Shown: positions 47,021-58,720 of the stretch, piece after piece
Position numbering within the stretch: the stretch's first letter is position 1
Layout: every line of letters begins with the position of its first letter
Program-made: the position numbers and the translations under genes
The notes under the pieces: generated by a model
Told to the model about the DNA's origin: nothing
The model's input: the letters and a program-made list of their open reading frames with translations, nothing else
Databases searched by the model: none
Assembly (NCBI GenBank): GCA_907164885.2
Contig: OU015490.1
Location: forward strand, 211,855,443 to 211,919,442
Source of the DNA: Dolomedes plantarius
Lineage: Eukaryota > Arthropoda > Arachnida > Araneae > Dolomedidae
Direction of reading: 5' to 3'
DNA length: 64,000 nt

Positions 47021-47565
47021 CATACCAACCAAGTCCCATGTTAACGGAGACCGGAGTCAGCATGTCACACCTGAAAACTTGTTGTAGTAACCAGAAAGAC
47101 GATTCTCTTCATTTAACACATACGTTTATTTATCCATTTACTGACATCGATGACGACGGTTAACTAGGCAACAGCGCCACGCCAAAATCTTGATCTTCTA
47201 GGTATGCTTAACTTTTATAACTTTATCTTATCACGTGACAGTAGGGTGTGGATTAATAGTTGACTGGTTAAATGTTGTTATTCATGTGCAGATCAGAATT
47301 AAACATGTAGGCACGCCAGTCGTCTTAGGATTTCGTTAAATTGGCAGCCATCTTGAACAAAACTTCCTGGGGCTGGAAAAGACTGTTATTACGGGGTTTT
47401 AAATAGGCTTTAATGGGAAGAAATTACTAAAATTTGGAAATATAGTTTGGGAATTAAAACAAATGCCCGAGGGAAATTTAATAGTTTAAGAATTTATAAA
47501 GGGGTATGTAGTTTTGAATGTCATAGAATACCAAATTGAAAAATTAATAATTTTTTAATATTATA
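47019..47565 (-). promoter_or_regulatory. promoter/LTR-like module, copy 4
   Basis: On the minus strand: CAAGATGGCTGCC (a near-consensus YY1 site) near 47355, GTCACGTGATAAG (E-box) near 47240, AGTTATAAAAG (TATA) near 47218, GGCGTGGCGCTGTTGCC (as in copy 1), and AATAAACG near 47130, ending GGTTGGTATGTTA beside the TA tract. The CCAAT box of the other copies reads CCAGTCAAC here. The Tc1 element at 47572 sits in its TA end. Confidence 0.5.
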
Positions 47566-47571
47566 TATATA

Positions 47572-48939
47572 CACTGCTGGCCACTGTAAATGCAATACCC
47601 TGAAGGAAACATGCAAATAACATGAATTTTACAACATGAATTAGCGAAGGTGAGATATGCAAATGATTAGAATTTCAGCGCAGACGCACATCACGCGCGC
47701 CTGTGGCGCCACTTCAAAGCGCTATTTAAGGCTTGGAGATTTCGACGATTTTAAGTTCGGCAATTGTGTTTTTCTTGTGGTTTTTTCAAAAAAAACGATC
47801 AATTATGCCTCGTCAAAAACAGCGATCATCTTTTGATCAAGTATCCGAGTTCGACAGAGGAAGGATAGTGGCCTACCGAGATTGGGGATTATCTTTCAGG
47901 GAAATCGGTAGTCGTGTTGGATGAAACCAAACAACTGTAATGAGGATATGTGATCATTGGATGCAGGAGGGTACGACGGACCGGCGTGTTCGATCGCATC
48001 CACCTCAGCGCACCACTTCACGTGATGACAGGCAAATTGTGCGCATGGCAGTGACGGATCGCTCAGCATCATCCAGTGTCTGCGCGTACCATTCGACGCC
48101 GTTTACAGCAGAGTGGTCTGTCCGCAAGACGTCTATTGTTTTGTCTACCCTTGACGCAGAACCACAGACGTCTCCGCCGCCAATGGTGCGATGACAGAAG
48201 GATGTGGACGGCAGAATGGAATGAAATTGTCTTTACTGACGAGTCACGCTTCTGTCTGCAACACCACGATGGTCGCATTCCAGTCTGGAGACACCGTGAA
48301 GAGAGGATGCTGAACAGCTGCGTTATGCACCGCCACACTGGTCCTGCACCGGGTATTATGGTATGGGGAGGTATTGGATATCACTCTCGCACACCTCTAG
48401 TACCCATTGCCGGTACTTTAAACAGCCAGCGCTACCTCTCCGAGGTGTTGGAGCCAGTTGTCCTTCCTTAACTTCAGAGCTTGCCCACAGCCATATTTCA
48501 ACAGGATAATGCGCGACCACACGTGGCACGCATTGTCCACGGTTCTTCGTGAATCGCCAGATTGAATTGCTTCCCTGGCCGCCTCGCTCTCCGGATCGTT
48601 CGCCGATAGAAAACATGTGGTCCATGGTTGCTCTACGATTGACCCAAATTCCTTCCCCAGCTGCCACAGCAGATCAACTTTGGGAACGTATGGAAGCTTC
48701 TTGGTCTGCTGTACCCCAAGAACTCATCCAAAGTCTCTTTGAATCAATGCCGAGGCGTGTGGCAGCGGTGATCTCCAACAATGACGGCTACTCTGGCTAC
48801 TGATTTTGGCAGGAACCATACTTCACAGAAGTCTATAAATTTAATCATTTGATACTTGGTCAACATGTTATCTACAAAATAAATTTTGTTGTGATATCTC
48901 TTGTCTTTCTTGGTGTTGCAATTTGGGTGGCCAGCAGTG
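47572..48939 (+). mobile_element. DD34E Tc1-like element
   Basis: Inverted ends CACTGCTGGCCACTGTAAAT and the complement of CACTGCTGGCCACCCAAATT, TA outside both. Both ends and all three catalytic positions survive, but the transposase has stops and frameshifts. Confidence 0.92.
47805..48803 (+). pseudogene. Tc1-like DDE transposase, broken
   Basis: From the ATG at 47805: MPRQKQRSSFDQVSEFDRGR, then HTH (LSFREIGSRVG, TGA in place of Trp, NQTTVMRICDHW), then a shift near 48070-48080 into SARTIRRRLQQSGLSARR and the catalytic core: FTDESRFCLQHHDG, MVWGGIGY, FQQDNARPHVARIV, and after another shift near 48548 SPDRSPIENMW. A TAA interrupts after EVLEPVVLP (48469). Spacing between second Asp and Glu is 34 when the missing base is allowed for. 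The C-terminus (MPRRVAAVISNNDGYSGY) is complete. Confidence 0.88.
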
Positions 48940-49034
48940 TATATATATATTAGATACTTGAAAAATAACAAACAATTGGGGAATGATGTCACATAATAAA
49001 CCCAGATATTAATAAGGTAAAATAGAAAAAAACT

Positions 49035-49090
49035 AAAACAGAAAGGAAATGGAGGTGTTATAGTTGATGACTGGAGGGAGTTGTGAAAAA
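49035..49090. repeat. fragment of a fold-back element arm
   Basis: GGAGGTGTTATAGTTGATGAC matches the arm of the fold-back element at 45751-46873. It is cut by a CA repeat. Confidence 0.65.
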
Positions 49091-49610
<520 letters not shown>

Positions 49611-49624
49611 ATATTCTGGAACTG

Positions 49625-49965
49625 GTGCTAGAATGTCTGGAAAAGGCGGTAGGAGAATAGCAACTGCTTCCCAAGATCGCTATCCGTCCGTAACTGCCCG
49701 TCTCAACAGAGTCGCTGCTAGCCATTTTAGTTTAAAGTTTGCAGCCTCCAGTGGAACTTCAGTATAGGGACAAACTGTTGGCAGAATGTTGTAGATAAAG
49801 GCATCTGTGCCAGAAAACCAAGGATTTGTGTTTCTCTCACCTCACAACAGAAGAAGGCTCACCTGAAATGGTTCAACGAACATCAGATGTGGATTCAAGT
49901 ATAGTGGGTCTGTGTCATTTTAAGTGACGAGTCGAGGTTCATTTTAACCTCTTATTCTAAACTTA
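49625..49965 (+). pseudogene. Tc1-like transposase remnant, N-terminal half
   Basis: Fragments read MSGKGGRRIATASQDRYPSV, then LNRVAASHFS, then CARKPRIC-like and SPHNRRRLT, and VILSDESRFIL (first catalytic Asp) across several frame changes. RRIATASQDRY...RNR is typical of invertebrate Tc1 transposases. The rest is gone and no ends are visible. Confidence 0.6.
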
Positions 49966-49999
49966 TTTACATCTCAAGAGTGCTAGGAACTCGAAATCT

Positions 50000-50710
50000 T
50001 CCCACCAATATAAAAGTATATGTCATGTATGCAAAGTATAGAAAGTATATTAAAGAGATAAGAAGCTCATAATAATCCTTATAACATTAATTGACATAAA
50101 CTGGATTCCCTGATGAGACTTTAATTATTAAAAATCACTTATCACTGACTGTGATCAAAATCACAGTTATAAACTTACAAATAACATTTAATTTCAGGTC
50201 AAAAAGATTCTAAAATTTTTTAATGTTATCAAGTAGAAGGAAATATTAATTTAAACCATGCGAAGTATTGAACATATATTAAAGAGATAAAATACACAAA
50301 TTATTTCATGTAAAAATTACTGACATAAAACTTCGCTGAAGATACTTTAACTATTATCAATTATTATGAATAACACTTAGTTTTAGATCATAAAGTTTTT
50401 AAACGATTTCTGTGTTCTCAAATAGAATTAAATGTTATTTCAAAGCATGCAAAATGTAGAAAATATATTATAAAGATAAGATGCTCGTAATAATTCATGT
50501 AATAAGGATATATATTAAAGAGAAAAGAACCTCGTAATAATTCATAAACAATTATTGATATGACACTAGATACGCTAATTAGATTTTATTTATTAAAAAT
50601 AACTTATTATATACAAGAAGTATCAACTTATTAATAATATTTACCCTTATTATAAATAACAGTTATTATAAGTAACATAAATATTATAAATAACACTTTG
50701 GAGGCAATTT
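50000..50710. repeat. degenerate tandem repeat, unit about 190-230 bp
   Basis: Units begin CATGCRAAGTATNGAA / AAAATATATTA-AAGAGATAA at about 50027, 50258 and 50447 and share a following CATAAA...ACTTTAATTATTA block and a CATTTAATTT...AGAAGGAAAT-type end. Strongly diverged and AT-rich. Confidence 0.55.
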
Positions 50711-51114
50711 AACAAGTAATATTTCGTTTATCTGAGACCCTTTCCTTTAGAAAAGAAATGTCTGTAGGTGTTAAAATGTTCTTTCTAGTCGAAAGACGAG
50801 TTTCCTCAGATAGAAGATTTGTTGTAAGGGAAAAATGTATACTGCGAAAGTAATGATTTTCTTCTCTCCCTATTGTTAAAGGTTTCTTTTGTTATTCGCA
50901 ACACCTTTTCAAAAATAAATGATTGAACCGAGAAGGCAAAAAGTTCTTTTTAAAAGCGACTACTTTAATGCATCGTGGAGAATTAAATGTGCTTGTAATT
51001 GGCGTAGGAGAGATGATTTTTTAAAACTATTTGAACAACATTTGAAGTATCACTTTGAGAATTAGTTGCGTGTTGTAAGCTTTTTTTAAAGGAAATAATC
51101 AAATCTTCAAATCT
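50711..51114. other. unassigned AT-rich sequence
   Basis: No gene or repeat recognised between the two tandem arrays. Confidence 0.5.
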
Positions 51115-51715
51115 TTGAATAAAATATTGAATGTGTTAGAGTTACATGAATGTTATTGGAAAAGTGTTTACAATATTGATGGCATTTGATAAAATCTTGA
51201 ATGTGTTAACATAACATGAATATTATTAGCAGATGATTTATATTAATGAAATTTGATAAAATCTTGAATGTGTTAACTTTACATGAATGTTATTAGGAGA
51301 TAATTTACATTGATGAATCTGATATAATATTTAATGTCATAGCGTTACATAATGTTATTGGAAGATGATTTAGATTAATGAAATTTGATAAAATCTCAAA
51401 AGTGTAAGATGTACACGAATGTTATTAGAATAGTATTTCTATCGATGAAATTTGTTAAAATCTTGAATGTTTTAGAGTTACATGAATGTTATTGAAAAAT
51501 TATTTATATTGATAAAATTTGGTAAAATCTTGAATGTGTTAGCATAACATAAATGTTATTAGAAGGTTTATGTGGATGTAAATAGATAAAATATTGAATG
51601 TGTTAGTGTTACAATGACGTAACTGCAACATGATTAATGTTGAGGATATTTGATAAAATCTTGTTTGGATGAGTGGTACATGGATGTTATTTGAAGGTGA
51701 TTTATACTGAAAAAA
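51115..51715. repeat. minisatellite, unit 65-70 bp, about nine units
   Basis: The anchor TTGATAAAATCTTGAATGTG followed by TTACATGAATGTTATT recurs with starts near 51131, 51201, 51268, 51334, 51399, 51467, 51533, 51598 and 51666. Units differ by point changes and 1-3 base indels. Confidence 0.85.
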
Positions 51716-52317
51716 GACGTGGTATGTACTGATTACTTTGTTTTTCTAAAATAAAAGATAATAAGATTGTGTATATACGTGTATTTATTTTACAAATTTA
51801 ATCGTATTTTCCTTGCTATTAGATAACTTCGAGATATAAGAAACATTGTTTAAAAGTTACAGGAATGGAATTTTAAATATTCTGCTCTTATTGGTATTAA
51901 GTTCAATTAGAAAAAATATATATAAATGATCTGTCTTGTGTTCCAGAAAGGATAATGGAGTCCTGCTCTTTTTAAAATGTTCCTCTTAAATATAGAATAA
52001 ATTAATTCTAAGCAATATACGGGGTGAATTATGCTTTGAGAAAGAGAAAGGTATTTTATAGAAGAGAGAGGTATTTTATAGAAGGAAAATACTCGTATCT
52101 GCATTTTTCTGCAACTTACTAGTTCTAAATATCTTTTGAGTAACATTTTTCTATGTACTATAAAAGTAAAAACTGTAAGTTTTAATTATACAATAATAAT
52201 TGATTTTTAAAGAAAGGGAATTATAATTTATGTGCAAATAAAAAATTCTGTTTTTTTAAAATATTTTTAGGAACTTATATATAAGTACTGGTGCACAATT
52301 GTGTTTTCAGAGAGTAA
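51716..52317. other. unassigned AT-rich sequence
   Basis: No coding frame of note. A direct duplication of GAGAAAGGTATTTTATAGAA/GAGAGGTATTTTATAGAA lies near 52045-52085. Confidence 0.5.
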
Positions 52318-52503
52318 GGGCCTGTTCACATAGGAGTTCTTTGCGTTGCGTTAAGGAAAAGATGACGTTGAGACGAAAATAAACCAATCATATGCCTCTA
52401 AAAGATTAGCAATGAAATTTTTAACGCCTATGATTGGTTTATTTTCATCTCAACGTCATATTTTCCTTAACGCAACGCAACGGACTCCTATGTGAACAGG
52501 CCC
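52318..52503. mobile_element. PIF/Harbinger-type MITE
   Basis: 186 bp, almost entirely two inverted arms of about 75 bp starting GGGCCTGTTCACATAGGAG, flanked by the 3-bp duplication TAA (52315-52317, 52504-52506). A TWA duplication and GGGCCTGTT ends are diagnostic of Harbinger/Tourist elements. Noncoding. Confidence 0.88.
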
Positions 52504-52605
52504 TAAGCCATTTGAGAATAAAAAAACTATTTATATATAAAATAATCCACAACATTTCTTACTAGTTTCGGACGCTCTACAGTAGCATATTGCCTTTAGA
52601 TATTA

Positions 52606-53908
52606 CAGAGGCTGTTCACACATTTTTTAGACGATGTATATTGTATTCACAAAACTAAATTACATAAAATTCTTGTGTGTTAAATGTTTTTTCTTTTGAC
52701 ATCCCTTATTCTGAACTATCTTTCGACACCGCAATTTCCAGGATAATAATTCCTTTTGAAGTGTCAGAAGAAGTAGTCTATCCCATTCCTCCTGAACAGC
52801 TTTACAGAGTCCTGTAAGGGTTTTGGGACGACGTTTGGATAATGCAGATTTTAAAAGTCAGAAAGATAAAAAATCCATTGGTGATACATCGGGAGATTTA
52901 GTATGGATATCAGTGAAGGGTATGACCTTGATACCAGTGTTTTGTTCCATTTCTTTTAGGAAATTTACAGTGGATTTTGATGTGTGACTGCTAGCTTTGT
53001 CCTGATGGAGTCTCACAGATTGATGGCACTGTGGGTAAAGCGATGGTATTTCATTCAGAAAAATTGGCCCTAAAATATGTTCCTGATAGTATTTGGAGTT
53101 AATCTTGACATTTTTTTCACTCTCTTTATTTTTAACTTGCTATTATAAGAAAAACCAGCAACAATCATGAATCCTTTAGAAAAAATTTCTTTCGATTCTT
53201 TGAACCATGTACTTAAATTTTTTCTCCCCTTTTATGATAATAAATGGCTCTTTTTTTCGTTGCAATCATTTAAATACAACCATGATTCATCTATTTTGAC
53301 AATTGTTTTCCATTTTTCTTTGGATAAGTGTTTCTTATATAGAATTCTGCATCGTGTCCTGCGTTCAGCGATATGATTCAGAAGAAGACGATGCGCATTG
53401 CGTTTTTTCGCTTTTTTAAGATTTAAATCAACGTTTATCATTTTGTTTACAGTCGACACCGAGAATTTTAATGATTTTGCAACTGTCCTTTGACTAGGGG
53501 GATTTTCTTTTAACATTAAACAACGTACCTTTGCAATGGTCGAAGATGTCCTTTTTTTCCTTCGATACTTGTTTGGAATTTTTGTCCCACTTGAGGCTCC
53601 AATTTGACGTTTTATCCTTTGTTGTTGACGATATTACCTATCGACGCTTTAGATATCACAAAACCATGACTCTCACATCGTTTTTGGATAACGGAGTATG
53701 CATATTTCTCTTCGGAAAGAGCATAAATGTAGCCTTCAAACTACTGCTTTGTTAAAAACGCAATTTTGAATAAAAACAAAACTTTGAAGCCGCAGACGAT
53801 AATTTTGACTTTTAAAAACATAGTACAATTGCAATTATTTCTTTTGCAGCAAACGATTTTTTATTACCGCTTACCAAAATCGTCTAAAAAATGTGCGAAC
53901 AGCCTCTG
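52606..53908 (-). mobile_element. DD41D-type Tc1/mariner element, near full length
   Basis: Ends match those of 6853-7964 (CAGAGGCTGTTCACACATTT; complement of CAGAGGCTGTTCGCACATTT), with TA on both sides, but this copy keeps the whole catalytic region. The two copies lie on opposite strands, 45 kb apart. Confidence 0.9.
52690..53700 (-). pseudogene. DD41D-type transposase, broken
   Basis: Minus-strand order: PSQRTVAKSLKFSVSTVNKM (HTH, open frame 53232-53516), KIDESWLYLNDC (first Asp), then after a frame change MIVAGFS-like, then RLHQDKASSHTSKSTVNFL (second Asp) and SPDVSPMDF (third Asp), a stop two codons later, and LLKSALSKRRPKTLTGL. Counting directly, 41 residues separate the second and third Asp. 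That spacing is known from the rosa/Visitor group. N-terminal frame changes and stops make it inactive. Confidence 0.83.
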
Positions 53909-54145
53909 TATTGTATCTGAATAATTTAAGTTTACTCTTCAGGACTTAAAGCCTTTGATTTTTTAAATTCAAGTAAGAAGGCACTATAGTTAGTCAGCAA
54001 CAGACGTTGTCCTTTTAATATAATCGTTGAATAAAGAGATTTCACATGATAAATACAGACAGGTGTAATGAGAAAGTGTTTATTATTAATAGTCTTTAAA
54101 ATAAGGAAGTGTTTATGATTGCAGATGTTATGACGGAGGGATATA
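53909..54145. other. unassigned spacer
   Basis: Short AT-rich spacer between two transposons, without features. Confidence 0.5.
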
Positions 54146-55822
54146 CAGAGTGATTTTTTTAAACTGTCACTATTCAGAGCCACCTGTAGCTCGATCTAAC
54201 GACCTAAATGGCACCAAACTTGGTATACAGCCTAATGATGACATCGGAAGTAGGATTCCGTGAAAAACAAATACTTCCAAAAATCGCCGATAGGGGTTTT
54301 TAGGGCACTGTTGTAGCTTACCAAACCAAGAATTAGCATAAAACACGAGTATCAAAGAAAAATGCAAAATTATGCTTTCGTATGCGACAACAGCACCAGT
54401 AATTTAGGCTATAAAAAATGTAGACAACTCCGAAAAATATTGCAGTGAGCCAGCTCAAGTGAAAATGCGACTCACTTTACCATAACGACAATTATTGCTA
54501 AAACTGTATTATCTTAATCAGTGCAGTGCATCCACAGCTCTTCGTGAGTTTAGAATCCGACAGAAGCTACGTAAGGGGCCTTTATCGCTTAATGCTTTGA
54601 AGGGAATGATTAAACAGTTCGAGAAAACGAGGTCACTGACAATTCGCCCAGGCAGAGGACGTAAACCTGTGTCAGAAGAGGTAATAATATATGTTGCAAC
54701 TGCAATCGTCGACTAATAACAGGGAACCATTGCTATAAGTAGCAGTGTCCGGGATGTACCGCGACTATTAGATATGAATTTTTCCACGGTATGGAAAGTT
54801 TTCTTGTGAGTTCTCCTCTACTATCCATACAAAATCAGCCGATTGCAAGAACTCAAACACAGTGATAATGATAAACGACTGACATTTGCTCTGCCGTTTC
54901 TTGCCAGGATGTGAGTTGACGATGGTTTCCCCTGGCAAAATCTAAGGGGATATGAGTCTAATCTGAACACACTAAATTGCCGAATGTGGGCCTATGAACA
55001 GCCCCACGCAGTGCAAGAAATTCCTATGCATTAACCAAAAGTCACCGTTTGGTGTGGCTTCACAGCCGAATTCATCAATGGTCCATTCTTTTTTGACACC
55101 ATCACTCCGACAGGATCCGAAACGTGCACCGTTAATGCGGAAAGATATTACGACATGCTGACTACTTTTGTCATTCCCCAACTTCAGTAAAGAAAATGTC
55201 TCAATCAGATAATCTTTATGCAGGAAGGTGCGCCCCCACATATCGGTGTTATGGTGCAGCAAGTGTTTCGCCATCACTTCACTGATGAAAGAGTCATCAG
55301 TCGCGGTTTTACAGCTGCATGGCAGCCTCGTTCCCCTGACATAACTCCATGTGACTTTTGGCTCTGGGGCTATTTAAAATCAAAAGTTTATGTTGGTGGA
55401 GTCACAAACTTTAGTATCTTAAAGGACAGCATATCACAGACAGTGCGGAATATTACCTGTGACATGTTGCGTAAGACCGTAGAGAATGTTATGCGGAGAA
55501 TGTTCGGTGTAGTCTCAATGAACTGCGGTCATATTGAATGTGGTCGAATTCCTCTGTGGGGAAGTGAATGTAGTGAATAAAGCTTAACATTTCTCTGTAT
55601 ATTTGTATGTGTTATTATTATTATTATTATTATTTGTAACACTTTTTACATTGTACAAAGCCCTAAATTCCCCTATTGACGATTTTTGGAACTATTTTTT
55701 TTTACACGGAATCCTACCTCCCATGTCATCATTAGCCTCTATACCAAGTTTGGTGCCATTTCGGTTGTTAGATCAAGCTACAGGTGGCTCTGAATAGTGT
55801 CAGTTTAAAAAAAATCCCCCTG
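54146..55822 (+). mobile_element. DUF4817-type Tc1/mariner element, larger copy
   Basis: The ends CAGAGTGATTTTTTTAAACT and the complement of CAGGGGGATTTTTTTTAAAC are inverted repeats continuing through CACTATTCAGAGCCACCTGT, with TA outside. This is the fuller relative of 16006-16883. Confidence 0.9.
54460..55580 (+). pseudogene. DUF4817-type transposase, decayed
   Basis: Order of blocks: LKLYYLNQCSASTALREFRI (DUF4817/HTH), GRGRKPVSEE hinge, TVWKVFL-like second HTH, YKISRLQELKHSDNDKR, then LNCRMWAYEQPHAVQEIPMH, VTVWCGFTAEFINGPFFFD, RYYDMLTTFVIPQLQ, MQEGAPPHIG and SPDITPCDFWLWGYLKSK. The second catalytic position is Glu (QEG for QDG), and the first Asp block is not intact. At least five stops or frame changes. 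The C-terminal 120 residues (55218-55580) remain open. Confidence 0.83.
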
Positions 55823-56635
55823 TATAGCCTGTAATGTAACCTAGAGATTTCAGAGCAGCATCCAGTGCCAAGATTGATATGTATAATTTTTCGTAAACAG
55901 GTATCTTTATTTCTATAATGTGTACGAGTATGAAAATGAAACACCTACCGAAAAACATCTTTCCCTGAAACATCCATCTATCCATATAAAACTAATCTGC
56001 AAATAAATGCAAGTATTAAAACTAAAACATATTCCTCTGTTTTCGAATACTGGCATAAGTCTTCACAATTCAGAAAAATGCTATACATAAAAATAATTAA
56101 ATATATAGGGCCAAAACCACGGATGTCCTACTTTTTTAAATAATACGTTCAAAGTAAAGCCGAGTATAATAAATCTCAATTCTATTCAAAGCCTCTAGCA
56201 TCGCTAACGATGTCAAGGTATTTATATTAATACGACTAAAGTCGTGTAAAAAGATAAAGCAGCTAAAAGTATGAACTCAGATTATTTATAAGAAAATTAA
56301 GAATTAAATTATAAAGTTCGTAAAGGGAATGAGCCGATGGACACATAAAATAAAAAGGCATTCATGTGGAAATGCATTAACATTTGATTTCGTAATCTGA
56401 GTTAATCTCTATTATAGAAACGCACAGACACACAAATACACGTCCCTAACGTTATAAAATTCAATTCATAACTTAATTTGACATAATTTTTTAACTGTAC
56501 GAACCGCTGTTAAAGTTTCCAAAATTTTTATATCTACCCTCAGGCGATATCCGAGCAAAGCATGACCATGATAAAATAGCTACCTTGCAGTTTTAGACTA
56601 CGAAACATTACATTATTTAGGTATATATGTAACTT
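55823..56635. other. unassigned AT-rich sequence
   Basis: No reading frame or repeat structure supported. Confidence 0.5.
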
Positions 56636-57073
56636 TGTAATGTATACATAAGATTCGATGCACAAGAATCGAACTTTTGAGGGAATGAATTAAAGAGCTG
56701 CTTGATATATGCTAATTTCGGCATACGCGCTTGGTATAAATACCAAGCAGCTTGATTAAGTGAAGAAGGCTGTTAAGGTTGATAGATTAGCGAGAGGGAG
56801 CTACAAGGTAAGCAGTTCCATGTGTTAGCCGGCGCTAGTGCTTAGGGGGCCCAGAGTTTACGTGGCAGTACTGCTGGTTTGACTCCTTGCTGGTTTGTGA
56901 GTATTTGCAAAGTATATTTCTATTGAATGTTAATGTATAATCCGTACAAGTAGTACGCATGCCTATTGCTGTAAAAGTAAATTCCATATGTGCAACGAAT
57001 TCAATAAACATTGTTTCACGTATAAACTGTGTTTGTATCAAATTCAAATAGAGTGCCCCTTAGTATTCTCTAT
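56636..57073 (+). repeat. 5' LTR
   Basis: Starts TGTAATGTATACATAAG. The TATA box lies inside the palindrome GCTTGGTATAAATACCAAGC (56731-56750). AATAAA near 57003 can serve as the poly(A) signal. Ends TTCTCTAT before the primer-binding site. Confidence 0.88.
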
Positions 57074-57075
57074 AC

Positions 57076-57088
57076 TGGCGCCCGAAAG
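57076..57088 (+). other. primer-binding site (tRNA-Lys type)
   Basis: TGGCGCCCGAAAG begins two bases after the 5' LTR. Confidence 0.75.
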
Positions 57089-57230
57089 TTTATATATACC
57101 CTGGTTGTTCTCGTTACATTTATAACGAACAACATATTTGAAGTTTGAACTTTATACTGTGGTTTACTCTGATATTGATAAAACTAAATTGTGAAAGTAT
57201 CTAGTTACTATACTTATATACTATTTGAAA

Positions 57231-57914
57231 ATGAGTGCTGTAGAACAAAACCCTGCTGGAAATTTTCCTCGGGTAATTATGGTTCAGCAAATTGCGCCAT
57301 TCGAAGCCACCTTCAATGGCGGCCCCTCAAGCCAATTCCTAAAGAAAATTGAGCATTACTTTCAGCAACAATTCACCCCAGAGGGGAAGAAATTTAAAAT
57401 TGCTCTAGCCGCTTTAAGAGGTAGTGCATATCAGTGGTACACGTGTATGCAAAGGAGTAATCTGATTTTTGACTATTTGTCATTCAAGCAACAGTTACTT
57501 AGCGTTTTTCCAAAGACCTTTAATCAAAGTCAAATTGAAGCGGAAATTTATTCGCTAAGGCAACGTGAAGGTCAGTCTGCGTTAGATTTTGCTATGGAAA
57601 AGATTTCCAAGTGTGAATATCTAGAAGGGGTGACGGAAGCGGTAATCTTAAAAATAGTTATCCAACGTTTGAAGCCAAGTGTTCAAGATTTTTTAGACAA
57701 TCAAAATGTTACAAGCAAGGTTACCCTTCTTCAAGCTTTAGCTAAACATGACAATAGGCATTTCTTCGCTACCCTTACCCTCACTCAGGTACGAGAAGTT
57801 TTATTCACACCCGCCAAAATTTTTCGCGAGTTTCAAACCAACAGCGAAACCAGTATCGTGGGCGAAATAATAGAAGCTCACTGCGTTACAATAAAATTAG
57901 TGCACTTAAAGTAA
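57231..57914 (+). CDS. Gag-like protein, truncated
   Basis: From the ATG at 57231, 227 residues: MSAVEQNPAGNFPRVIMV, then FNGGPSSQFLKKIEHYFQQQ, KIALAALRGSAYQWYTCM, FDYLSFKQQLLSVFP and YSLRQREGQSALDFAMEKIS. This is the retrotransposon Gag capsid fold pattern (W-Y-x and SLRQ blocks). The frame then ends at LVHLK without a zinc knuckle, so the C-terminal nucleocapsid part is lost or frameshifted. The primer-binding site lies 142 bases upstream. Structural role: capsid of the virus-like particle in the cytoplasm. It could still be translated, but alone it could not support retrotransposition. Confidence 0.78.
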   Translation: MSAVEQNPAGNFPRVIMVQQIAPFEATFNGGPSSQFLKKIEHYFQQQFTPEGKKFKIALAALRGSAYQWYTCMQRSNLIFDYLSFKQQLLSVFPKTFNQSQIEAEIYSLRQREGQSALDFAMEKISKCEYLEGVTEAVILKIVIQRLKPSVQDFLDNQNVTSKVTLLQALAKHDNRHFFATLTLTQVREVLFTPAKIFREFQTNSETSIVGEIIEAHCVTIKLVHLK

Positions 57915-58429
57915 ATAATATGCAAGCACCTTACGTGCACTGGCAAGTTGATTCACATGATATGGTTTAACCTGTTGAAATTGCGTGGTCAAATATATTA
58001 ACTTGTCCGAGCAGTAATCATTATTTTGAGAATAGTGAAAGTCGGAGTATTTTTGTGGCTTATAATGAAAGTGAATTTAGTTGGAATAATGCGGTAATTC
58101 CAGTACAAATTTCTGAAAATAGTGTCTATACTAATGCTAGTGGTTTAGAAAACAAATCTTCTGATACTTGTATTAATGCTATATCGGATATTTTAGATGA
58201 TATTCACACATCTGTTAATGAAGGAAATTTTAGTAGATGACGAAGTATGTGTTACGGAAGTTAGTGAATACTTATTAGCTGACGATAATAAACATGCTTT
58301 TCACGATAGTAGGAACTTGCTAGGTAATGATGTTATCGTTTCAATTTTCCATCCGAATGAGGATGCTGTTGGCCAGGTTGATAAAATGGTTTGAAATAAA
58401 GTACATGAAAACCAGACTGAGAATCAAGA

Positions 58430-58720
58430 TGAAAGGTTGACACTGAGTTATACTGTAAATAGCTTAGCTGATGCTTTTCATGCATCATGAAAAGCATCAG
58501 AATGTTACTTTTCATGATGAATACTCATGAAATAACATTCATTCACTGACATGAAGTAACATTCATTCACTGTTTGTATACTTTGCTACAGTGAATATAC
58601 ATTCACTGTAGCGAAGTATACAAACTTCGCTACAGTGTATATTCAAATTAAATACAACGGTCAACTGTGCGTTTTAATGGTGCGTAGTTTGCATTAAAAC
58701 GCACCAGTACTAAAAGCTTA
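58430..58720. other. hairpin cluster inside the retroelement
   Basis: Three strong inverted repeats lie within 240 bases: arms CTGATGCTTTTCATG with a 3-base loop (58468-58500); 25-bp arms with one mismatch and a 4-base loop (58572-58596 / 58601-58625); arms GTGCGTTTTAATG with a 12-base loop (58667-58679 / 58692-58704). Between the first two is a 24-bp unit repeated twice (ATGAARTAACATTCATTCAC). A mini-me-like left-end fragment (about 58626-58664) lies between the second and third. Confidence 0.9.
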
